A stretch of DNA of 64,000 nt from Tolypeutes matacus. Lineage: Eukaryota > Chordata > Mammalia > Cingulata > Chlamyphoridae. Position 1 is the first letter of the stretch; each line of letters begins with the position of its first letter. The notes beneath the pieces are model-generated. The model was not told the DNA's origin. It made no database searches and worked only from the letters and a program-made list of their open reading frames with translations. The stretch lies in assembly GCA_026826555.1 (NCBI GenBank), contig JAKSZT010054458.1, forward strand, positions 1,209,481 to 1,273,480. The letters are read 5' to 3'. The position numbers and the translations under genes were made by a program. This document shows positions 48,046 through 59,012 of this stretch, in pieces.

Positions 48046-49315
48046 ATTTCAGTAGAAAGACGAATTTCAGGAACTTGGCAACTTAAAAATTATGTGAACC
48101 TCATCATATTCCAAAGACTTCTACTGGATATCCTCAGGTAATAGGCAACAGGGAACCAAAGGGTGTCCAACCATAATAAGAAATCCTTCAGTTCTTTTCG
48201 ATACTTTGTTTTTCCTATTTTTTCTCTATTATAAATAATGCTAATATCCTTATAGCTAAATCTTTGTTCATATCCATGATTCTGATAAATTTATAATGAA
48301 CAATGCTTAAAAATAAGCCACATAATTTTCAGCAGGAAAACATGTTATTTAAAAAATTTTATGACATAGAACTGTAACATAAATCAAAAATTTTAAAAAA
48401 AGAGCAAGTAGAGAATCTGTTAAGGTTAAATTCCAATGTAATAAGAAATCAAATATGTATACTGGAAATAAATGCATGATTTTTGAAAACAATACACAAA
48501 GTTTAATTTAGAGGAAAAGGAAGATTTATTTTTACATGAAAAAAAAAAGTCAACTGAAAAGTATATAAAATAGACTACCATTTGCGTAAAAAGGGGAAAA
48601 AAAGAGTGTATCTATATATTTTTTTCTTGTATATACATAAAATATCTCTGGAAGGATATATAAAATCTAATAATATTGGTGGATTGTAGGAATGAAATTT
48701 GGTTGGTTGGAATGGGAACAGAGAGAAGAGAAAGAATTTTACCATATACACTTTTATATTTTTGAAATTTTGAATTATGTAAATTATCTATTTAAAATTA
48801 GAGAAATCAAACTTCAAAAGTTGATGGGTCTCGAAAGGAAAAAGGGATTTCCAGAATACTTATGATATAGAAAACGAATAACAGGTATTTGTGCATGCAC
48901 ACTTGCACCCATACATCAAAAGAATTTCGTAACACAATGCCACTAATTCAACCCTATATTAATAAGAAGAAAAGGAAGTTGCCAGTTCCTGAAATATCAC
49001 TTTACACTGATTATAATGGAAAAATCAGCTGACTAATGCCATGTGCTGGTAGGAATATGTGCTAGTGGGAGTGAGACCAGTATAATTTGGGGTAATAAAT
49101 TCTGCTCCTGGGTGTGTGTGTGTGTGTGTGTGTAAGAAATTTTACACAGTGCCATTCAGGGACATGCACAAGCACATTTTCTACAGGATTATTTAGTGTG
49201 CTAGGGAGTCAGAGACAATCTATGAGCTCACCACTGGAAGAGTACATAGATGAAACAAGTTATCAGATGTACACATGGCCATGTGGATAGACATTAAAAT
49301 ATAGTTACGTTTTCT
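48046..49315. other. Intergenic DNA with a (TG)n microsatellite
   Basis: AT-rich, no gene recognised. A (TG)n tract lies at 49111-49133. Bases 48540-48800 may be a diverged L1- or L2-like tail (not named). Confidence 0.45.
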
Positions 49316-49329
49316 TTTCGGAGACTTCC

Positions 49330-49342
49330 AGGAAGATGGCTG
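49330..49342 (+). promoter_or_regulatory. YY1-like site at L1 5' end
   Basis: AAGATGGCT lies ~17 bases into the element. L1 5' UTRs (for example human L1) carry a YY1 site AAGATGGCC at a similar position, which sets the transcription start. Seen here by sequence match only. Confidence 0.5.
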
Positions 49343-50434
49343 ACTAGTGAGACACGGGAATTTCTTCTCCAGAAAAATAGCTAGAAGACAAGCTGAAACA
49401 GCCCCGAAAATGATCTTCTAGAGTTTAGGAAAGCAGGTGAAGGCTGCACACCACCCATAGGAGAGAGGGACAGAAGAGGGAAATCACGACAACAGAACCG
49501 TTGTCTGCAGCTGCTGGCACCGTCCCACAAACTCTTCAGAATTTTCTGGCCTCTGGGTCTGCGACCACAGACAAATGGAGTTCCAGGGATCTACCACTCG
49601 TGGAAAAGGGAGAGAGAGGGACACAGCCTTAGGCTGAATCAGGTTCTGACCTGAAAATTGGTCTGCGGAGCCCCACGGACCCTTCAACACGGCGGTTTGC
49701 CCTGGGAGCCTAGAAAGGACTGGAGAAATCCGACCCTCACAACCTCCCTCTCTTCTAAGCTGGACTAATTGTTGAGGACTCCACAGCAGAGGGGAGAGAG
49801 AGCCTGGGGCTGATCCTGCTTTTGACTCCCAGGTTTGGTCTGCCCTGTCCCGAGAGCCCTTCCAGGCTGAGTGGGGCTGCACCATTGTTTGCCTTGGAGC
49901 CTGCAAGGGGCTAAAGATATACAAACCTCCCAATCTCTTCCTCTACTAACATGGACTGATTGTTGAGGATTCAGAAGGGAGTGGAATATTTCTTAGCTGG
50001 CAAAAGGGGGGTGCTATGAGAGAAGTCTAGAGAATTGTCTCAGAAAGTTTGAATCAAAGGGCTCTTAGTCCCCAGACAGGAAGCTCTATCACATTGATCT
50101 GGTCTGTGTCACAACAAATAGGCTCCGACCAGGCATTGAATTGAGAGCAGCCAACAAGCGCCATCTCCTGGCAGACCAAGGAAGTGCACATAAGAAAATT
50201 AATAAGTAAGAGAATCTTTTCCTGGCCTCTATAGCCTCCCTGCCCAAGGCCCTAGGAAACGACTCTACAACCGATTACTGGGTCCAGTGCCCAGTTTTGA
50301 GCAACCAGCAGAACAATCCTAACAATCAAGGTTGAGCCAAAAGTCAAAGAGCGGTGGTAGCTCACAGCCTCCTGCCACTAAACCCCATAAAAGAGAAAGA
50401 GATAGAGCATCTAAGTAAAATACAAACTAACCAG

Positions 50435-51419
50435 ATGCCTAAGCACCAACAAAAAATTACGGGCCATACTAAGAAAATAGAAGACATGGCTCAAAAAAAG
50501 GAATAGAGCAAAGTCCCAGAAGAGATGCAGAATTTCAGAAAACTAATCAGTGAGATGAGCACACATTTCGAAAATCAAATTAATGAGATGAAAGACAATA
50601 TAGTTAAAGAGATCAATGACATCAAGAAGTCATTGCGCGAACGTAAAGAAGAATTTGAAATCATGAACAGAAAAGTAACGGAGTTCATGGAAATGAAAGA
50701 CACAATAAGTGAAGTAAAAAATACATTTGAAGCATACAACAGCAGACTCGAAATGATAGAAGAAAGAATAAGTGATACTGAAGACAGAGCAGCTAAAATT
50801 GAAGAGAGAAAAGAACAGTGAGAGAAAAGAATGGAAAAAATTGAGCAGGGGCTCAGAGAGTTGAATGACAACACAAAACGCAAGAATATACGTGTCATTG
50901 GAGTTCCAGAAGGAGAAGAGAAAGGAAAAGGGGCAGAAACAGTATTTGAGGAAATAATAGCTGAAAATTTCCCAACTTTCATGAAAGAAATGAACTTACA
51001 TGTCCAAGAAGCACACCGTACCCCAATAAGAATAAATCCAAATAGACCTATGCCAAGACACATAATCAGAATGTCAAATGTAAAAGAAAAAGAGAAAATT
51101 CTCAGAGCAGCAAGAGAAGGAAACGATCATGTACAAAGGATGTCCAGTAAGACTTTGTGCAGATTTCTCTTCAGAAACTGTGGAGGCGAGAAGACAGTGG
51201 TATGATACAATTAGGAAACTGAAAGAGAAAAAGTGCCAGCCGAGAATTCTTTATCCAGCAAAACTGTCCTTCAAATATGAAGGTGAATATAAAGTATTCA
51301 CAAACAAACAGAAAATAAGAGAGTTTGCAAAAAAGACTCCAACTTTGCAGGAAATATTAAAGGAAGCCTTAGAACCTGAAAGAAAAAGACAGGAGAGAGA
51401 GGCTTGGAGGAGAGTATAG
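50435..51419 (+). pseudogene. L1 ORF1 (RNA-binding chaperone) pseudogene
   Basis: ORF1p is the L1 RNA chaperone that coats L1 RNA. The frame starts at ATG 50435 (MPKHQQKITGHTKK). It has stops at 50504-50506 (TAG) and 50819-50821 (TGA), in the same frame, and a frameshift near 51120-51140. A heptad-rich, E/K/I-rich coiled-coil part spans 50540-50880. The RRM start NIRVIGVPEGE lies at about 50882-50914. The C-terminal part (KGCPVRLCADFSSETVEARRQW) is read in another frame. Total span is about 328 codons, close to the ~340 of ORF1p. The TGA at 50819 may be a CGA-to-TGA change. Not functional. Confidence 0.9.
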
Positions 51420-52171
51420 ATGAAAGAAAAGCAGAAAGGATAACCAAAAGAGTAAAAAGAAAGACAAAAATAAGATGACATATGAAAACCAAAGGATAAA
51501 ATGGAGGAAATAAATAGTGCATTTTCAGTAATAATCAGTGATTATTCAGTAATATCAGTGAATGTGAATGGATTCCCCAATCAAAAGATACAGGCTGACA
51601 GAATGGATAAAAAAACATGAGCCATCCATATGCTGCTTACAAGAAAATCACCTCAGACACAAGGATACAAGCCGGCTGAAAGTAAAAGGTTGGAAAAAGA
51701 TACTCCATGCAGATAGTAAACAGAAAAGAGCAGGGGTAGCTATGCTAATATCAGACAAACCAGACTTCAAATGCAAAAAGGGGATAAGAGATGTGGAAGA
51801 CCATTATATATTAATAAAAGGGACGATCCTCCAGGAAGATATAACAGTCATAAATATCTATGCACCTAACCAGAGTGCCCCAAAATATATGACACAAACT
51901 CTGGCAAAACTGAAGGGAGAAATAGACATTTCTACAGTAATCGTCGGGGGCTTGAACACCCCTCTCACATCATTAGATAGAACAACTAGACAGAAGATCA
52001 ACAAGGAAAGAGAGAACTTGAACAATATGATAAACAAGTTAGACCTAAAAGACATACAGAACACTGCAACCAAACTCAGCAGGTTATACATTCTTCTCAA
52101 GTGCCCATGGATCTTTCTCCAGGATAGACCACATGTTAGGTCACAATACAGCTCTCAATAAATATAAAAAG

Positions 52172-52181
52172 NNNNNNNNNN
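52172..52181. other. Assembly gap (10 N) inside L1 ORF2
   Basis: Ten N bases. Left of it is ORF2 near residue 225, right of it near residue 790, by comparison with the L1 family layout. So roughly 1.7 kb is missing at or next to the gap. Confidence 0.9.
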
Positions 52182-53335
52182 GTACACTAGTACTGAACAA
52201 TCTGAGGAGGAAATCAGGAGGAAAATTCCATTTTCAATAGCAAAAAAAAAGACTCAAATACCTAGGAGTTAATTTAACCAAGGAAATACAGGACCTATAT
52301 GCAGAAAACTACAAAACAATGCTAAAAGAAATTTAAAAAGACCTAAACAAATGGAAAGACATTCCATGTTCATGTTTGGAAAAATAAATATCGTGAAGAT
52401 GTCAAGCTTGCCCAAACTGATTTATAGATTCAATGCAATGCCAATCAAAATCCCAACAGCTTACTTTACAGAATTAGAGAAGGCAATTACCAAATTCATC
52501 TGGAAGGGTAAGTGCACCCGAATAGCCAATAGTATTCTAAAAAAGAAGAGCAATGTGGGAGGAATTTCACTGCCTGACCTTGAAACATATTACAAAGCTA
52601 CGGTGGTCAAAACAGCATAGTGCTGGCATAAAGATAGACATATCGATCAGTGGAATAGAATTGAGAATCCAGAAATAAATCCTCACCTATACAGTCAACT
52701 GGTTTTTGACAAACCTACCAAGGCCACGCTGATGGGAAAAAACAGTCTCTTCAACAAATGGTGTTGGGACAACTGGATATCTATAACCAAAAGAATGAAG
52801 GAGGACCCCTATCTCACCACCTATACAAGAATCAACTCAAAATGGATCAAAGATCTAAATATAAAAGCCGGGACCATAAAACTTCTAGAAGAAAATGTAG
52901 GGAAACATCTTCAAGACCTTGTAGTAGGTGGTGGTTTCTTGGACTTCACACCCAAAGCACGTGCAACAAAAGAAAAAGTAGATAAAAGGGACCTCCTCAA
53001 AATTAAACACTTTTGCACCTCACAGGACTTTGTCAGAAAGGTGAAAAGGCAGCCAACTCAAAGGGAAAAAATATTTGGAAATCACATATCTGATAAGGGT
53101 TTAATATCCAGAATATATAAAGAGATGTTACAACTCAACAATAAAAAGACAAATGAACCAGTTAAAAAATGGGCCAAAGACTTGAATAGACATTTCTCTG
53201 AAGAAGAAATACAAATGGCAAAAAAACACATGAAGAAATGCTCAACATCACTCATGATTAGAGAAATGCAAATCAAAACTACAATGAGATATCATTTCAC
53301 ACCTATCAGAATGGCCACTATTAAAAAGACAGAGA

Positions 53336-53530
53336 GGGAAGCAGCTGTGGCTCAATCAGTAGGGCTCCCGTTTACCATATGGGAGGCCCTGGGTTCGGGT
53401 CCCGGGGCCTCCTGGTGAAGGCAAGCCCACCCGCACGGTGTGGTTAGCTGACCCAGCGAGCACAAGCAGCAAGGGGGGGATAAATGAATAAATAAAAAAA
53501 ATAAAATAAAATAAAAATAAAAAATAAATA
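53336..53530 (+). mobile_element. DAS-type SINE in L1 ORF2
   Basis: Head GGGAAGCAGCTGTGGCTC, B box GGTTCGGGTCC (one change), standard tail with AATAAATAAAAA. L1 text resumes as AAAAAGAGAACTACAAG. The likely TSD is AAAAAGACAGAGA at 53323-53335 and AAAAAGAGAA near 53530. It breaks the ORF2 C-terminal frame. Confidence 0.95.
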
Positions 53531-53789
53531 AAAAGAGAACTACAAGTTTTGGAGAGGATGTGGAGAGTTAGGAACACTTCTTCACTGTTGGTGGGAATGC
53601 AGGATGGTACAACCACTATGGAGGACTGTTTGGCAGTTCCTAAAGAAGTTGAATATAGACTTGCCATGTGACTCTGCAATACCAGTACTGGGTATATATA
53701 CCCAGAAGAACTGAGAGCAGTGACACGAACAGACATCTGCACACCGATGTTCATAGCCACATTATTCACCATTGCCAAAAGTTGGAAAC

Positions 53790-53822
53790 ATCGCTTCTCG
53801 GCCTTTTGGCTAAGATCAAGTG
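53790..53822 (+). ncRNA. U2 snRNA 5' fragment (33 nt), retroposed, truncated
   Basis: These 33 bases match the first 33 nt of vertebrate U2 snRNA (from ATCGCTTCTCGGCC to GATCAAGTG). They are flanked by a perfect 14-bp repeat CAAAAGTTGGAAAC at 53776-53789 and 53823-53836. Removing the insert and one repeat restores the L1 text GCCAAAAGTTGGAAACAACCCAGGTG. There is no poly(A) tail and the 3' part of U2 (~155 nt) is absent. It cannot be a functional U2 gene. Confidence 0.9.
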
Positions 53823-54019
53823 CAAAAGTTGGAAACAACCCAGGTGTCCATCAACAGATGAATTTTTACATGTATCCATTACATTTAATTGAGAAATGTA
53901 TATATTTATTCATCTGTGTTTACTTTTTAGTTTTTAATTGTTTATATTTTCAATTATTAAATGTACAAAATAAAAATAAATAAATAAGTAAAATAGTTTT
54001 TTTTTTTCTAAAACATAGT

Positions 54020-54260
54020 GGTCATACTATAAGGTATGAGATGATAGCTCATTGTGGATTTGATTTGCAATTCCCTAGTAAGTAGTGCTGTAGAGCATTT
54101 TTTCATGTGCTTTATAGTCATTTGTATTTCTTCCTTGGAAAAGATGTCTATTCAAGTCATTTGTCAATTTTGTGGTTGGGTTGTTCGTCTTTTTATTATT
54201 GAGTGCTGGGATTTCTTTATATTTTTTGGATATTAAACACTTATCAAATAAAAATATATA
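54020..54260 (-). mobile_element. L1 ORF2 C-terminal fragment
   Basis: Antisense L1 wording: ATGATAGCTCATTGTGGATTTGATTTGC, GAGCATTTTTTCATGTGC, GTCTATTCAAGTCATTTGTC, GGGTTGTTCGTCTTTTTATTATTGAG. Immediately follows the plus-strand L1. Confidence 0.9.
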
Positions 54261-54384
54261 TACATAGTTAAGTAAAAAAGAATGAAATATATACTACAAA
54301 CAATTTGTGTAAATTAATGTTATCTGAGCACAAAGCAATACACATTTTGCAAGTAATACACGTTAGGTACATTAGTATAGTTGC

Positions 54385-54821
54385 TGCTGGGGATGAATCA
54401 TGTCCCCCACAAAAGGCATGTTCAGGTCCCAACCCCGGTCCTGTGGATGTGAACCCGTTTGTAAATAGGACCATATTTGAAAATGTTACTCCTTAGGTGT
54501 TTCCAAACCGAATGAGGGTGGGCCTTAATCCAATATGGCTGAAGTCCTTATAAACAAAGAAAGTTGGGCTCCAAAGAGGAAGCCACAGAGAGCATCCAGA
54601 TCGTGGAAGCCAATGGCATCTAGAAGAGAAAGGAAAAGATGCCTCCATGTGAGTTTGCCATGTGACAGAAAAGCCAAGGGACCCCAAAGACTGCCGGCTG
54701 GAAGAGAGCGACCCCAGGAGGAAGCAAGTCTTTCAGCCTCTGAAACTGTGAGCCAATAAACTCCTGTTGTTAAGCCAACACATTGTGTGGTGTTTGTTTC
54801 AGCAGCTGGGAAACTAGAACA
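54385..54821 (+). mobile_element. MLT1-like solo LTR with 5-bp TSD
   Basis: 437 bp from TGCTGGGGATGAATCATGTCC to AACTAGAACA, with GTTGC TSDs at 54380-54384 and 54822-54826. Contains TCCTTATAAAC and an AATAAA signal near 54756. The 120- and 74-codon frames here are chance. Confidence 0.9.
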
Positions 54822-54826
54822 GTTGC

Positions 54827-55157
54827 TGATGGGGAATGGGAATGGGAACAGAATACGAGGATAAAAGAGAATAAATAAGTAGAGCAAGAGTGGAAACTCG
54901 CATAGACCGATGATGACAATGTTCCATGAACTGATTAACTCCTCTTTCTACACTCAGGCGTGGGACAGGGGTGGGGGTGCAGAGGAGGTATCTAGCACCA
55001 AGTGGCCAGAGACCGTTTAAATCTTTGAATGAGGCTAAATTGGTGGGCACCTTCATCAAAGATTTGAGAAACTAGACCCAAATCCTTTAAAAAAAAATTT
55101 CCCCTATTGCCTGAATTTCAATGTTAGAGACTATTAAAGATTATTTCTTAGAGTAAA
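54827..55157. other. Intergenic DNA, no recognised feature
   Basis: No gene or named repeat recognised. Confidence 0.5.
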
Positions 55158-55179
55158 AAGGGGTCATAAAGTACTCAAA

Positions 55180-56085
55180 AAAAAAAAAAAAAAAAACACC
55201 TCCAAAACAAAAAACCCACATTGAAGTGAGATATGTCAAAGGGACATGGGAACGAAATGCAGAGCTCCCAAGTTGCAACAATTTGAGCAACAAAATAAAC
55301 AAGGTAGTACTGAAGTAGACCCCAAACTATAAAACTAATATCCATTAATCCATACTGATAAGAATAAATGATTGAATAAAATAATATATGAAATAAAAGA
55401 GACAAATCTCCCAGGCAGAATTCTAAATAATTTATGTAGATACTCCACTATAAAAGAAGAAGAGCATAACTCCCCACTCCTTAAGAGTGGACTGTACATA
55501 GTGACTTCCTTCCAAAGAGTACAGTATGGAAGAGAGGGAAAAAGAATAACTTTATGGTGGAGAAACTGACACACATTACTTCAGCCAGGTGAACAAGCTC
55601 AACATTAACAGTCATAAACAATATTGATAGTATGTACCCTTGGCATGATGAGAATAACACTTTACTGCTGTGATCCCCACTCCCTCCCCCCAAATCTATA
55701 ACCTCAGTCTAATCATGAGAAAAACACAGACAAATTCCACTAGAATATACCTTACTAGTACTCTTCAAAACTGTCAAGGTCATCAAAAACAAGGAAAGTC
55801 TGAGGAACTGTCACAGCCAAGAGGACCCAAAGGAAACATAATGACTAAAATATAATGTGGTTTTCTAGAACCGAAAAAAGGACATTAGGTAAACTCTAAA
55901 GAAATCTAAATAAATATGGACTTTAGTTAATAATATGTGTCAATATTGTTTCATTGATGATAACAAATGTACCATGCTAATTTAAGGTATTAATACTAGA
56001 GGAAACTGTGGGGCAGTGGTATTGGGAGCTCTGTACTATCCTGTCAATTTTTCTGTAAATCTAAAACCGTTTTTTTTTTTTTTTT
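55180..56085 (+). mobile_element. Old L1 3' UTR
   Basis: Known L1 tail order: GTATGTACCCTTGGCATGATGAG, TAACCTCAGTCTAATCATGAG, CTTCAAAACTGTCAAGGTCATCAAAAAC, AGTTAATAATATGTGTCAATATTG, TTTTTCTGTAAATCTAAAAC. Possible flanking repeat AAAAGGGGTCATAAAGT near 55158 and AAAAGGGTCATGAAGT near 56087. Confidence 0.75.
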
Positions 56086-56104
56086 TAAAAGGGTCATGAA
56101 GTTA

Positions 56105-56560
56105 GTGGTCAATGGAATACTTTGTAAAAAATATGTGCTGATTATGTCCCCAATCCTCTTCTATGTACAACCAAAAAAAGTTTCCTTTCCTCTCTTCTAG
56201 CTGGGTAAGGATTTTGTTCATTTTTATTTTGTTTTTATTTTTTGCTAAACACAGAAGTGATCTTTGCTCAGAAATATAAAAAGTGTTTTTCTCCCACTTT
56301 GGTCTCTTGAGTGAGCTTGTGAAAGTTGAAAGCAGATGCCTAGTACTCTTTAGTAGGTAATATAACTGGTTGGAACCTGAAGATACCCCCATGGTTCCTG
56401 AGAAATGGAGCTTGTGTTGATGGCCAGTAGCTTCTGAACATGAGAACAATGGACCATACCTTTTTAGTCCTCAAATTTCAGTCACATGCAAGAAAGATAA
56501 TTTTAGCCAATTTTGAATAACATAGGTGATTCTAGTTACAGGATTCAGAGCAGAAGTGTT
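56105..56560. other. Intergenic DNA, no recognised feature
   Basis: A 115-codon minus frame (56102-56449) has no recognisable domain. Nothing else seen. Confidence 0.45.
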
Positions 56561-56576
56561 CAAATAGGGTTACTTG

Positions 56577-56676
56577 GGGTCGGATGTGGCTCAACTGGTT
56601 GGGCGTCCGTCTCCCATATGGAGGGACCCGGGTTCGATCCCTGGGACCTCCCGGTAAAAAAAAACAAAAACAAAAA
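56577..56676 (+). mobile_element. tRNA-derived SINE, GTCGGATGTGG subfamily
   Basis: Complete and clean: GGGTCGGATGTGGCTCAACTGG, TCTCCCATATGG, a canonical B box GGTTCGATCCC, GGGACCTCCCGGT, then (A)n/CAAAAA. Perfect 16-bp TSD CAAATAGGGTTACTTG at 56561-56576 and 56677-56692. Looks recent. Confidence 0.95.
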
Positions 56677-56692
56677 CAAATAGGGTTACTTG

Positions 56693-56883
56693 TTGGGACT
56701 TTCATTCCCTTCTCTTAGCATGGTGTCTGGCAGCCAGTAGATATTTAACAAATAAATGGTAATCTATTCCTAGAGTTCAGTAAAGTATCACATATAGTTG
56801 TGATAAACTAAAGAGCAGTATAGTCTAGCTGGCAAAAGAATTATCACCTAAATAAACATTTATTAAATATCTTCTAATGCACG
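56693..56883. other. Intergenic DNA, no recognised feature
   Basis: Nothing recognised. Confidence 0.5.
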
Positions 56884-56899
56884 ACATTTATCTTTTATT

Positions 56900-57004
56900 T
56901 TTTTTATTTTTATTTTTTTTGTTACCGGGAGGTCCGGAGGATCGAACCCGGGTCCCTCCATATGGGAGACGGACACCCAACCAGTTGAGCCACATCCGAC
57001 CCCA
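56900..57004 (-). mobile_element. tRNA-derived SINE, GTCGGATGTGG subfamily
   Basis: Minus-strand copy nearly identical to 56577-56676, only ~220 bp away and in opposite orientation. Perfect 16-bp TSD ACATTTATCTTTTATT at 56884-56899 and 57005-57020. The pair could form a hairpin. Confidence 0.95.
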
Positions 57005-57020
57005 ACATTTATCTTTTATT

Positions 57021-59007
57021 AGTTCATCTACTATTAGCTTCAAATCTCTGAATAGCAAAACTATGTCTTTCATTTGGGGAATGTTGGTCACTTGAAAGGT
57101 ATCTTTCCTTAAGTATTTATTAATGTACTAGCTTGGATTCAAAATTAGCCTATCAGCAATGGGTAATGTTTTCCTCATGAGGAACATTGAAGCAGTTGTG
57201 TGTTACAATTTTTGTGCATGTTTTTTATTAGCTACAGAACCTTGCCAATTGAATCATGCTAATCTGCAAGTCCTGTAATTATCACAAAAAAAAAGTATTC
57301 TGGCAAATTAACCTCACTTCTCAATACAGGCTTAATAGGAAAGAAAGCTATTTTGAAAGCTCGGTGGATAATAAGCCCTACTTTATAAAACACACTGCCA
57401 CACATTTATACTCTGAGATACAGGCTTAAATAGTTAAACAAGTTCACTGGCATAAACTGGGTATATATTTATCCTTTATTTTTCCCTACTGATTATGAAG
57501 ATGAACCTGACTAGATACTGGGAGAGGATCTCCTGGAAGTGTGCAACGGGGTGGAGGGAAGCAGAGGGGGGACCCCCATATTTGTGAAGGAGAGTAGACA
57601 TAATTGGATATATATGTGATTTGAACAGCTAACTCCATTGGAATATCATTGAAAGAGCAATTCTTGACTATAATCAGAGGTTATGCAGTGAATCTGTGAA
57701 TTCTAAGTAACTAATAATTGCTTAGTATAATCTAATACTCAGAAAGACCCACGATAAAATAGCTACAAAGAGTACAGTAGAATCAAACTCAGTCTTGGGT
57801 GTTTTGATCGCTGAAGCTGGAACAATAGGGATAGCCATGAAAGCTTATCTCTGAAATAAGCACTTGCAAGAATCAGTGAGCAGAGACCGAAAGCAGACTT
57901 TTAGAAGAACCAACTTCAAAAAAGATTCTCTTTATAATAAGGGTCAAATTATTAAACTAAAATGATCAAGACATCCCAGGGATTCTAGGTCACACCTAAA
58001 CCATCACAGTCAAGTTGAACATTCCTAGGGACCTAGTATACTCGCCATTCCACTCTCCATCCCACTTGTGACCTGGGCTGGGCATTGAAGTTCCCCATCA
58101 GTCGGCTGGAAGGGGATACAGGACAGGCCCCTTTAAACATAGAACTCCCTGGAGACTGCAGAACACTGGAAGAGCTCTTGTTAAAGTGGTTAAGTGCAGC
58201 CTGAGTGTCTGATGAGATCAAACCCAAAGAAAAAGTGAGATAAGGAGAGAGTGGAGTCATTAGTTACCTTTTTTAACTAACTCTCTGATGTTGGCTGGCT
58301 TCACACTAAATCTAGTGATTAATGGTAAAGAGATACCTCTTGCAATTCAACTTCTGTAAGCAGGAAGAAATTTAAAGCTTCCCCTGAGCATTCGCTTGCT
58401 CTTCGAATACTTCAAAACAAATCTCAGTATCAGAAGGCTCATGCTGTTCTCATCTTGCACTCAGTCCTTGAGAGGCAAGCAGGAGAGGACCAGGGGAGGC
58501 CTATGGGACAGGGACCTGTGGCTCTCTGACTTTCACAGTAATCTCCAAAGAAAGAACCAGAGTCACAAAGTCACAGCAAATATGGCAGCTCTCAGAGGTC
58601 ATTCCACTATCAGAAAACACAGAGAAGCTATTATTCTAGAGAGGAGAAAAGCACTTTCAGTTTTCTAAGGGGATAGGCTGGAGTTTTTCCAGAGAAGTGT
58701 TTTTCATTCAGTTATCCCCCGTAGAAAAGTACGTATGTAAAAGTTAAGGAAATTCAAAACTGAGAATAATATCTTTTACTGGCTTTGAAATTTTCCTAAT
58801 ATGTAAGCAAGATTCTTAGCTCCAGAGTTAGTTACTCAGCTATCGGAAGATGATATGGATAAGCCTCACCATCCCCCCAGCTGCTTAAATGGAAATCTAG
58901 GATTCATGCCGATTCCTCTCTTTTTTCACCCCTCATGTACAATTCACTAGTCTCATTAGTTCTCCCTTCAAAATATTTTAGTTCATCTACTTTTCTCCAT
59001 TTCCATG
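57021..59007. other. Intergenic DNA, no recognised feature
   Basis: About 2 kb, apparently unique. Frames at 58033-58260 (minus) and 58396-58668 (plus, 90 codons) have no recognisable domain. Confidence 0.45.
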
Positions 59008-59012
59008 GCACC

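Larger units (their letters stand above)
51540..53860 (+). pseudogene. L1 ORF2 (endonuclease/reverse transcriptase) pseudogene
   Basis: ORF2p nicks target DNA and copies L1 RNA. The endonuclease part is open over 51568-52161 (197 codons), after a frameshift that separates it from VNVNGF. Motifs seen: CLQENH (with the catalytic Glu), NIYAP (with Tyr), and GGLNTP where families have GDFNTP, so the catalytic Asp is lost. After the N gap the frame resumes at the end of the RT region. The RT catalytic core with its YADD-type motif is absent from the visible sequence. The C-terminal region is open at 52732-53335 ([43 protein letters not shown]). A SINE and a U2 fragment then break it. Confidence 0.9.
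49316..53990 (+). mobile_element. LINE-1 with 5' UTR, broken ORF1 and ORF2
   Basis: Starts near GGAGACTTCCAGGAAGATGGC. It holds a 5' UTR (49320-50434), ORF1 (50435-51419), a short spacer, ORF2 endonuclease, a 10-N gap, the ORF2 C-terminal part and a shortened 3' UTR (ATGTATCCATTACATTTAATTG near 53870) with an A/T-rich tail. It is interrupted by a SINE (53336-53530) and a U2 fragment (53790-53822). Comparison with 63224-63578 shows about 230 bp missing between CAACAGATGAA and the 3' UTR piece. A possible TSD, AAAATA(TA)GTT near 49297-49307 and 53991-54000, is weak. Inactive. Confidence 0.95.

Noticed and set aside
50575..51063. 162-codon minus-strand ORF
   Set aside because: Antisense shadow of L1 ORF1.
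53790..53822. Functional U2 snRNA gene
   Set aside because: Only 33 of about 188 nt, no upstream snRNA promoter elements seen, and TSDs mark it as inserted.
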